Source of the DNA: Atribacteria bacterium SCGC AAA255-G05
GTDB taxonomy: Bacteria > Atribacterota > Phoenicimicrobiia > Phoenicimicrobiales > Phoenicimicrobiaceae
Reading direction: 5' to 3'
DNA: 9,849 nucleotides
NCBI GenBank assembly: GCA_000405605.1
Contig: ASPA01000024.1
Coordinates: 1 to 9,849, forward strand
The notes beneath the pieces are model-generated. The model ran no database searches. It was not told where the DNA came from and saw only the letters and a list, made by a program, of their open reading frames with translations. The position numbers were made by a program, and so were the translations under genes. Position 1 is the stretch's first letter, and every line of letters starts with the position of its first letter. Positions 4,909 through 9,849 of the stretch are shown here, piece after piece.

Positions 4909-7770
4909 ATGAAAATTAAAGATTTAAAGAATTATGGTATCCCCTCTTTTGCTTTAGATATCTGGGAAGAAAATAACTCTCCGTATTTACTACCGCTTCA
5001 AGAAGAGGCGGTCAGAAATTACGGGGTATTAGATTCCCACTTTCGTGGGAAGAGCAATAATAATCTCTTAGTCATTGCTCCTCCTTCCTCGGGGAAGAGT
5101 TTCCTTGGAGAAATGGCCGCTATAGCCCATCTAATTCATCATAAAAAGAGCATCTTTTTAGCCCCTTTCAGGTTTTCCGCTGAAGAAAAATATTACCACT
5201 TTAAAAACCTTTATAGTAAATGCGGATTTGGAACCATCATCTCCACCCGTAACCGCAAAGTAGATGACAACCGCATCATACAGGGAGATTATAAGCTGGC
5301 AGTAATGGACTGTGAGAAGTTCAATTATTTCCTCTTAATGTATCCTGAATTTTTAACCGATGTCTCTTTGGTGATAATAGATGAAATGCAGATTATCGAT
5401 GACCCCAAGTGGGGACCTCTATTAGAAGAGATAATCGACCACCTGTTGAAAAAAGATCTAATAAGCCTCCGGATTATTGCTCTTTCCGCTCATGTAGAAA
5501 ATCAAGATATTCTCTTAAAATGGTTTCCCGCTCATCCCCTTATCTCTTATCCGCAAGCGGTAGAAATACGTCAAGGCGTGGTAAGGGAAGGCGTTTTCAA
5601 ATATACTACCTCAAATGAGGAAAAAGCCTGCCGCAGGGAAATATTTTTTAAACCGGATACCGTTCGGGATAACTGTTTTGAAGATTATCTCCTGGAAACT
5701 GTGAAGTATTTTATAAGTCAGGATGAGCCGACTTTGATATTTTTTGCAACCCCTGAAGAATCCCGGCAATGGGCCGGATGGCTGGCTTCCCGCTTGGAAT
5801 CCCCTGCCGCCTCCTCCGCTATAAAAGAGCTTCATCAGATGGAAGATACTCTATCCCAGAACAAACTGTTAGAGGTGCTGGAAAAAGGAGTTGCTTATCA
5901 TAATCCGGAACTATCCTGGGAAGAAAAAAATCTGGTGGAAACTCATCTTAAAAAGGGAGAGATAAAGATTGTCTGTGCTGCGACTAAATATTCCATCGGT
6001 ATTAATCTTCCTTTTAAGAATATTATCATTCCTTTTGATAAAATACATAACCATGACGGAAACTACCTCCACAATCACCGAAGCGGTCTTGGTTTTGCCG
6101 ATATTCAAAATATGGGTAGAAGAGCCGGTAACTCAGGTTTTGGCAGGATAATCTTTTTGGCTTATTCCCTCCTCTCGGAAACTGTTCATCAGAACACTTA
6201 TTTCAATTTCACCGGAAGTACCCAGCGTAAAACGGCAATTAAAAGGCTGGTTAAGGAAGAAAAAGATCTTCTTACTTTTCTCTTGAGACTATCGGTAAAG
6301 TATCAACTAAAACCGAACGAGATAAAGGAATGTTTAAAGAAAGGGGCAACTTACCTTTCCGGTTACTGGCATTTCAGCTTTGATAAAGAGAATATAGCGA
6401 AAAAAATAGATAGATCTCTGAATATTTTAAAACAGAATAAACTGATTAGAGAAATTAAAGGAGGTATTTTATCTCCTACTGATAACGGTATTCTGATTAC
6501 CGCCCTAAAAATTAAAGTGGAGACTTATCTCTTTTTAAAAAAATGGATGGAATATAGTAAAAAGGGGGAAATCAGTGATCTGGAGATACTCTTGCTTTTC
6601 GCCTTTAGCGAAGATGGCAAAGCACTACCCATCTCCTTTTTCCCATTCTACCGGGATGATGACCACAGAGGAAATTACCAGAACAAGCTTCGGCATCTGG
6701 TCTTAAAAGAGGGGGAGGAAGATAAAAAGCTTTACCAGGGTAAAATTATGTTGAAAAAAATAAAAGAAGATTCCCTTACCCTGGAAGATCATCTGGCTTT
6801 TAAGAAGACCTGCCTGTTATATGACTGGATAAAGGGGGATATGGATATCAATACTATCGAACAGGAGAATGGAGTTTACGGGGGAGATATCCAGGGACTG
6901 GGAGAGAGTTTTTCCTGGTTGGTCGATAGCCTAATGGAAATAGCGCAAAATGAGGGTTGGAGAAAAAAGAGAAAAGAAGACTTGTATAGGATAAAGATAT
7001 TAACTAACCGGTTGATTGACGGCGTAGAGGAAGATGGTCTAAATTTATCTCAGCTGCAGATTCCCGGACTAAGCCGATACCATATCAAAAAATTACTGCA
7101 TGCAGGTTACAATAATAAGCAAGGCCTACAGGAACTCTCCATAGAAGAATTAGTTAAAGTTTTACCTCAAAAATTAGCCAAGAGGATTAAAAAAGTGATG
7201 AACTTTGAAAACGGTGAACTTGTAACTGAAAACCGACAACTGAAAACTGAAAACTTCCCTCTTATTCTTTCCTCGCCTCCTTCTACTAACTCGCATCTTG
7301 CACCTTCTCTTTTTTCTCCTCCCCCTTGCAGGGGGAGGATTAAGGTGGGGGTTTCACTAAATACTAACGACCAACGACTAACGACTAATCCATCTTGCAT
7401 TTCTCAACTGAAAACCGAGAACCAAGAACTGAAAACTGTTCTACAAATTGATAAATATCTCCCGGGAAGAATTATATTTGAAGAAAAAGAGGTTGAGGTG
7501 ACCGCCAAAGAATTTTCCTTAATCTATCTCCTATCTCAAAACAGAGGAAAAACAATAACCTATAGCGATCTTTTAAAGACTTTATGGACAGAAAACGAAT
7601 ATAGCACCTATGTTCAGATAACTTCTCATCTGTATAAAATAAGAAGAGCCATTCTAAAAACTATCGGTAATAATAAAAAGAATAACAAAAGGGTCAAAGA
7701 TATTTTAAAAGTAGTTTCCCGAAGGGGGATAATGTTAAATTTAGAAGAAAATAAATTGAAAATAAGTTAA
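4909..7770 (+). CDS. Ski2/Hel308-like superfamily 2 helicase fused to an OmpR/PhoB-type winged helix
   Basis: A 953-residue protein. MKIKDLKNYGIP and LLPLQEEA (27-34) match the Hel308/Ski2 N-terminus, which is why I prefer ATG 4909 over a TTG at 4858. Helicase motifs: I APPSSGKS (57-64), II IIDEMQ (156-161), III ALSAH (191-195), IV LIFFATPEES (276-285), V ATKYSIGINLP (358-368), VI QNMGRRAGNSG (400-410). A winged-helix/ratchet-like region follows, then a helix-hairpin-helix-like segment (LSQLQIPGLSRYHIKKLL, 713-730, to about 760). Residues 765-846 are a linker encoded by intergenic-type repeats. Residues 847-948 form an OmpR/PhoB-type DNA-binding domain (TAKEFSLIYLL; VVSRRGIML). It should be an ATP-driven DNA or RNA translocase. 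DEMQ, SAH and GRRAGN differ from the usual DEIH, SAT and GRAGR. The gene is single, with its own terminator. Confidence 0.9.
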   Translation: MKIKDLKNYGIPSFALDIWEENNSPYLLPLQEEAVRNYGVLDSHFRGKSNNNLLVIAPPSSGKSFLGEMAAIAHLIHHKKSIFLAPFRFSAEEKYYHFKNLYSKCGFGTIISTRNRKVDDNRIIQGDYKLAVMDCEKFNYFLLMYPEFLTDVSLVIIDEMQIIDDPKWGPLLEEIIDHLLKKDLISLRIIALSAHVENQDILLKWFPAHPLISYPQAVEIRQGVVREGVFKYTTSNEEKACRREIFFKPDTVRDNCFEDYLLETVKYFISQDEPTLIFFATPEESRQWAGWLASRLESPAASSAIKELHQMEDTLSQNKLLEVLEKGVAYHNPELSWEEKNLVETHLKKGEIKIVCAATKYSIGINLPFKNIIIPFDKIHNHDGNYLHNHRSGLGFADIQNMGRRAGNSGFGRIIFLAYSLLSETVHQNTYFNFTGSTQRKTAIKRLVKEEKDLLTFLLRLSVKYQLKPNEIKECLKKGATYLSGYWHFSFDKENIAKKIDRSLNILKQNKLIREIKGGILSPTDNGILITALKIKVETYLFLKKWMEYSKKGEISDLEILLLFAFSEDGKALPISFFPFYRDDDHRGNYQNKLRHLVLKEGEEDKKLYQGKIMLKKIKEDSLTLEDHLAFKKTCLLYDWIKGDMDINTIEQENGVYGGDIQGLGESFSWLVDSLMEIAQNEGWRKKRKEDLYRIKILTNRLIDGVEEDGLNLSQLQIPGLSRYHIKKLLHAGYNNKQGLQELSIEELVKVLPQKLAKRIKKVMNFENGELVTENRQLKTENFPLILSSPPSTNSHLAPSLFSPPPCRGRIKVGVSLNTNDQRLTTNPSCISQLKTENQELKTVLQIDKYLPGRIIFEEKEVEVTAKEFSLIYLLSQNRGKTITYSDLLKTLWTENEYSTYVQITSHLYKIRRAILKTIGNNKKNNKRVKDILKVVSRRGIMLNLEENKLKIS
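5031..5052. repeat. ATTCCC-type palindrome inserted in frame in the helicase gene
   Basis: ATTCCCAC (5033-5040), TTTC loop, GTGGGAA (5045-5051): the same stem-loop as at 2106-2125 and 2263-2282, in the opposite orientation. It encodes DSHFRGK (residues 42-48), nine residues before the Walker A motif. There the helicase family normally has a short loop between the Q-motif helix and the first strand. Confidence 0.8.
7201..7446 (+). repeat. Composite of intergenic-type repeats forming the helicase/winged-helix linker
   Basis: Three kinds of repeat lie in frame. One is ACTGAAAAC words (7224-7254 and 7409-7438). The second is a perfect 9-bp palindrome, TCCTCCCCC-TTGCA-GGGGGAGGA (7317-7339). The third is ACTAACGAC words (7362-7386), which also occur in the non-coding leader of the next gene (8286-8294) and upstream of the helicase (4621-4630). 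The encoded 82 residues are of low complexity with no predicted fold. Confidence 0.8.
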
Positions 7771-7848
7771 TTTTTTTGATTTTTTCCCTCAATTCAGATG
7801 AATTTAGTTTAAAATATTGGGAAAAATGGTAATTTATTTACTGAGCAA

Positions 7849-7891
7849 AATCCAGATAACCATTGTGTTGTCTGGATTTTTTTTATTTTTT
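7849..7891 (+). terminator. Rho-independent terminator of the helicase gene
   Basis: AATCCAGATAAC (7849-7860) pairs with GTTGTCTGGATT (7867-7878), including one G-U pair, around the loop CATTGT. TTTTTTATTTTTTTT follows. It is 79 bases past the helicase stop and separates that gene from the right-hand repeats. Confidence 0.92.
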
Positions 7892-7927
7892 TTAACCTTA
7901 AAAAATATAAACAAAAAACAAACAAAT

Positions 7928-7949
7928 AATAAACAGAAAATAAACAGAA
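7928..7949 (+). repeat. Tandem 11-mer AATAAACAGAA x2 in an A-rich tract
   Basis: Two exact adjacent copies lie within an A-rich, C-poor stretch (7900-7960), upstream of a replication-initiator-like gene. Spacing of one helical turn is suited to a protein array, but two units are too few for a firm call. Confidence 0.5.
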
Positions 7950-7990
7950 AAGTTATTACAGGAAAAATTATTTATGATTTAATTATGACT

Positions 7991-8022
7991 GTCATTGTGA
8001 CTGCAAGGAGGACGGCAATCTC
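7991..8022. repeat. GTCATTG...GGCAATCTC repeat, copy 1
   Basis: GTCATTGTGACTGC...GACGGCAATCTC. It shares its ends with 8176-8211 and 9181-9219; the central part varies. Confidence 0.75.
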
Positions 8023-8025
8023 AAT

Positions 8026-8053
8026 TGTAGGGGTCGGATTCATCCGACCCGTC
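8026..8053 (+). repeat. TGTAGGGG hairpin repeat, copy 1
   Basis: TGTAGGGGTCGGAT-TC-ATCCGACCCGTC: a 9-bp stem (GGGTCGGAT/ATCCGACCC) with a 2-base loop. It differs from the copy at 9343-9370 by one loop base. Confidence 0.85.
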
Positions 8054-8057
8054 CTCT

Positions 8058-8085
8058 CCGTAGGGCAGGTGTCTCGCTTGTCTAT
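8058..8085. repeat. Second copy of the GACAGGCG palindrome (inverted)
   Basis: This is the reverse complement of 4561-4588 with three differences in 28 bases; the stem is weaker here because of C-to-T changes. Confidence 0.8.
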
Positions 8086-8090
8086 CTGAA

Positions 8091-8118
8091 TGTAGGGGTT
8101 CGATTTATCGAACCCGTC
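8091..8118 (+). repeat. TGTAGGGG hairpin repeat, copy 2
   Basis: TGTAGGGGTTCGAT-TT-ATCGAACCCGTC. Relative to copy 1, two stem positions changed on both arms, so pairing is kept. Confidence 0.85.
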
Positions 8119-8120
8119 TT

Positions 8121-8148
8121 TTCGGGGCGGATGAATCCGCCCCCTACA
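8121..8148 (-). repeat. TGTAGGGG hairpin repeat, copy 3 (inverted)
   Basis: The minus strand reads TGTAGGGGGCGGAT-TC-ATCCGCCCCGAA. It has a different stem base pair (G-C for T-A) but the same shape and the same flanking TGTAGGGG. Confidence 0.82.
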
Positions 8149-8175
8149 AAAACCTAAAAACATCAGGCAAGTAAT

Positions 8176-8211
8176 GTCATTGCGAACGACCGAAGGGAGT
8201 GCGGCAATCCC
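8176..8211. repeat. GTCATTG...GGCAATCCC repeat, copy 2
   Basis: GTCATTGCGAACGACC...GTGCGGCAATCCC. It is followed by word-like repeats (AACTTGAAACTTGAAACTCG, then CTAAATACTAAATACC) that fill the rest of the gap up to the ribosome binding site at 8305. Apart from the terminator and repeats, 7771-8300 holds no gene. Confidence 0.78.
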
Positions 8212-8316
8212 AACTTGAAACTTGAAACTCGTAACCTGAAACTTGTCTTTTTATCTTTTCTTAGCTAAATACTAAATACCAAATACTAACGACTATTTTC
8301 GATGAAGGAGAAAGAT

Positions 8317-9324
8317 ATGCAAAAAGAAAAACCAAATAACCAAAACAACCTACACCAAGCGAGCAAAGAAGGCTACATCATTGTCCCCAACTACTTCCTA
8401 AGAGAATGGGTCAAGGTCTTAGGAATAGGACCCGCCCTACTCTATCTCCAACTGCTCTCCTATTGCCATAAAGAAAAAGATATTGCCTGGCCCGCACTAT
8501 CCACCTTAAGCAGCAAATTAGGCATATCTAAAAATAGTCTGCTTAGCTATCGAAAGATTCTTCTTAAATATGGGCTGATTAAAAAGATAGTAAAAAGAAG
8601 AACTGCTCAGGGGAATTATCAATCTAACTTTTATAAGATTACCCCCATAGCGGATGGTGCAAAAATTGAACCCCGCCAGGTTCATAATTTGGGAGAGGGT
8701 AGTGCAAATATTGCACCCGGGGCGGTTCAAAATTTGCACCCTAACAATACCAATCTTAAACATTACCAAGGTAACAACAACAACAAAGAGGCAGAAAAAG
8801 ATGCTGTTGCTGCTGTTAATTTTAAAAAATTAAAAGAGGAAGGAGACCTGTCTGCGCCAGCCTGTGCGTGTCCGCACGCAGACAGGTGCAACGTACAGGC
8901 AGAAGAAAAAATGCAAGCACTAAGAAAACGGATGGTTGAGTTAAATTTTAAGGAGGAATTTATTGAGAAGATACTAAAAGAATACTCGGTGAAGAAGATT
9001 GAGGAGAAATTGGATTTACTAATTGAGAAGAAGAACATCCAGAACCCTCCCGCCTGGCTGAGGTCCGCCCTAAAGAATAATTACCAGGGTGCAGAACAAC
9101 AAAGACATGATTCAGAATCTGTAGGAGAAAACGAGGATGATAAATGTAGGGGCTTATTGCCATACGCCCCTCCCACAAATGTCATTGCGAGCTCTGATTC
9201 ATCAGAGCGCGGCAATCCCGTAAATGCCCCGGAATGGACTTCTCGCGAAGAAGCTTTGAAGGCAATCAAATTGATTAAAGATAACCTCTCTCTACCTGTA
9301 TATTCCCTGTCCCTTCGGGAATAA
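8317..9324 (+). CDS. Helix-turn-helix protein resembling DnaD/RepA-type replication initiators
   Basis: A 335-residue protein. IIVPNYFLREWVKVLGIGPALLYLQLL (21-47) and WPALSTLSSKLGISKNSLLSYRKILLKYGLIKKI (58-91) form a HTH_36-type winged helix like those at the N-terminus of plasmid and phage initiators. After a low-complexity middle, residues 197-256 form charged helices ending NPPAWLRSALKNNY, a C-terminal motif common in such Rep-like proteins. The ATG at 8317 is preferred because AAGGAG (8305-8310) lies 6 bases upstream; the ATG at 8302 overlaps that site. Three palindromic repeats are read in frame, as residues 177-190 and about 277-301. The tail after 302 is unlike the family. The role (initiator or regulator) is inferred; it could also be a decaying copy. 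Confidence 0.8.
   Translation: MQKEKPNNQNNLHQASKEGYIIVPNYFLREWVKVLGIGPALLYLQLLSYCHKEKDIAWPALSTLSSKLGISKNSLLSYRKILLKYGLIKKIVKRRTAQGNYQSNFYKITPIADGAKIEPRQVHNLGEGSANIAPGAVQNLHPNNTNLKHYQGNNNNKEAEKDAVAAVNFKKLKEEGDLSAPACACPHADRCNVQAEEKMQALRKRMVELNFKEEFIEKILKEYSVKKIEEKLDLLIEKKNIQNPPAWLRSALKNNYQGAEQQRHDSESVGENEDDKCRGLLPYAPPTNVIASSDSSERGNPVNAPEWTSREEALKAIKLIKDNLSLPVYSLSLRE
8847..8886. repeat. Palindrome CCTGTCTGCG...CGCAGACAGG inside the HTH gene
   Basis: Perfect 10-bp arms (8847-8856 and 8877-8886) enclose a second stem, GTGCG-TGTC-CGCAC (8864-8877). It encodes DLSAPACACPHADR (177-190), Cys-rich and GC-rich unlike the AT-rich, Lys/Glu-rich surroundings. Confidence 0.8.
9145..9179. repeat. TGTAGGGG-type repeat in frame in the HTH gene
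   Basis: TGTAGGGGC...GCCCCTCCCACA: the start and stem type match the repeats at 8026 and 8091, with a longer loop (TTATTGCCATAC). It encodes about CRGLLPYAPPT (277-287). Confidence 0.65.
9181..9219. repeat. GTCATTG...GGCAATCCC repeat, copy 3, in frame in the HTH gene
   Basis: The centre is a perfect stem, GCTCTGAT-TC-ATCAGAGC (9191-9208). It encodes VIASSDSSERGNP (289-301), directly after the preceding repeat. Confidence 0.78.
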
Positions 9325-9342
9325 GAGCCAGGTTTAAAAAAA

Positions 9343-9370
9343 TGTAGGGGTCGGATTTATCCGACCCGTC
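9343..9370 (+). repeat. TGTAGGGG hairpin repeat, copy 4
   Basis: TGTAGGGGTCGGAT-TT-ATCCGACCCGTC, identical to the copy at 8026-8053 but for one loop base. It lies 18 bases past the stop of the HTH gene and could also act as a transcript 3' hairpin, though no T run follows. Confidence 0.85.
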
Positions 9371-9395
9371 TGTTGTTTCTGTCATTCCCGCGGAA

Positions 9396-9849
9396 GAGGC
9401 TGTGTTATAAATAATTATATTTTGCAATGATTTTTTAAATCTTAAAAAAATTTAAGGGTTTTGAGCTTAATGTAAGAATAATAATTATATTTATTCTTAT
9501 TTTAACTCATATTACCTTATTTTACTTGAGATAAGGGGGTATTATCCCCTTAACAGGCATTTAATTCTTTGACTAAACCTGGTACTCCCAGGAGAGTGAT
9601 CATACGAACAAGATCAAAACAAGTACCAATAATAGAGGCCTCAGCTTTTACTCCTTTTAGGCCTCTTAGGAGAAAGGAATCAAACTTTAGATTTTGTTTA
9701 ATATGTCCGAAGGGAAGTTCAACTTTTTCTTTTCTAAGTTTGTAAATCTCTTGAGAAGAAGGTTCATTATATTGGGCTTCTAACTTTTGTCTTACCTCTT
9801 CCTTCAGGAGACGGCTGATGGTTCTTCCGATGGGAGATGTAGTACAGAT
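9396..9849 (-). mobile_element. IS1182-type insertion sequence, one end, running off the window
   Basis: GTCATTCCCGCGGAAG (9381-9396) looks like the first half of an ATTCCCGC palindrome, which then stops. AGGCTGTGTTATAAATAATT begins there, and 150 bases of AT-rich non-coding DNA with small hairpins (TAAGAATAA...TTATTCTTA, 9473-9499) lead to the transposase stop. The element end near 9396 is inferred from this junction; the other end is outside the window, so the inverted repeats cannot be compared. Confidence 0.6.
9550..9849 (-). CDS. C-terminal part of an IS1182-family transposase (partial)
   Basis: Ninety-nine residues are visible, from the window edge to TAA (9552-9550); the N-terminal part lies beyond 9849. 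EIYKLRKEKVELPFGHIKQNL followed by FDSFLLRGLKGVKAEASIIG matches the final catalytic block of IS1182-family DDE transposases, usually (Y)xxRKEIVEHPFGxIKxxLGFxxFLLRGLxKVxxEFSL. The Glu of RKEKVE fits the last acidic residue of the DDE triad. The end (DLVRMITLLGVPGLVKELNAC) is normal for the family, with no frameshift seen. The stop lies in a small hairpin, TAAGGGG...CCCCTTA (9532-9552). Confidence 0.88.
   Translation of the reverse strand: MCTTSPIGRTISRLLKEEVRQKLEAQYNEPSSQEIYKLRKEKVELPFGHIKQNLKFDSFLLRGLKGVKAEASIIGTCFDLVRMITLLGVPGLVKELNAC

Noticed and set aside
7167..7400. Minus-strand frame of 77 residues inside the helicase gene
   Set aside because: A shadow of the repeat-derived linker; the plus-strand frame is continuous with recognisable domains on both sides.
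7817..8089. Plus-strand frame of 90 residues after the helicase
   Set aside because: It covers the terminator and several hairpin repeats; its sequence is explained by them.
7972..8163. Minus-strand frame of 63 residues
   Set aside because: Made almost wholly of the TGTAGGGG and GACAGGCG repeats; an artefact of repeat DNA.
7991..8211. Possible CRISPR array, because of many short repeats
   Set aside because: The repeats belong to three families, occur in both orientations and have irregular spacing; no uniform spacers.
1..9849. tRNA or rRNA genes
   Set aside because: No cloverleaf with a TTCRA-type arm or rRNA-like sequence was seen by eye on either strand; a covariance-model scan would be decisive.

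Overview
The window looks like accessory chromosomal DNA from an uncultured, AT-rich bacterium. Strong AGGAGG-type ribosome binding sites and sigma70-like promoters are visible. Dispersed palindromic repeats are dense, several inside reading frames. That style recalls candidate-phylum genomes such as Omnitrophota or Desantisbacteria, but this is only an impression and no marker gene is present to fix the taxon.

Left part (1-4414, almost all minus strand). The first 88 bases seem to hold a broken plus-strand toxin-antitoxin (TA) pair: an antitoxin tail overlapping by TAGTG a 15-codon MazF/PemK-like start that runs into the 3' end of the next gene. That gene (58-2046, minus) is a membrane-anchored, PglF/CapD-type UDP-sugar 4,6-dehydratase with a hexanucleotide-repeat insert. 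After a 490-bp repeat-filled gap come three apparently intact TA operons in a row on the minus strand: AbrB/MazE + MazF, ribbon-helix-helix antitoxin + MazF, and HicB + HicA. Each has its own recognisable promoter. Two copies of a short relic, the conserved C-terminus of some unknown protein, lie on either side of the two MazF operons.

Middle (4415-7900). A gene-free stretch of about 490 bp holds the HicBA promoter, a mobile palindrome, an 8-bp tandem repeat and a ten-codon ORF with a near-perfect Shine-Dalgarno sequence. It is followed by a 953-aa plus-strand protein: a Ski2/Hel308-like helicase with variant motifs, a helix-hairpin-helix-like region, a linker made of intergenic-type repeats, and an OmpR/PhoB-type winged helix at the C-terminus. 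A strong rho-independent terminator follows.

Right part (7900-9849). A dense cluster of palindromic repeats precedes a helix-turn-helix protein (8317-9324) resembling plasmid or phage replication initiators, which itself carries three repeat elements in frame. At the right edge the C-terminus of an IS1182-type transposase (minus) enters the window. Its element appears to have inserted into one of the ATTCCCGC palindromes.

No complete known defence system is visible. The most distinctive points are the helicase/winged-helix fusion joined by repeat DNA, the repeated use of palindromes as in-frame coding inserts, and the TA island with relics of earlier genes.
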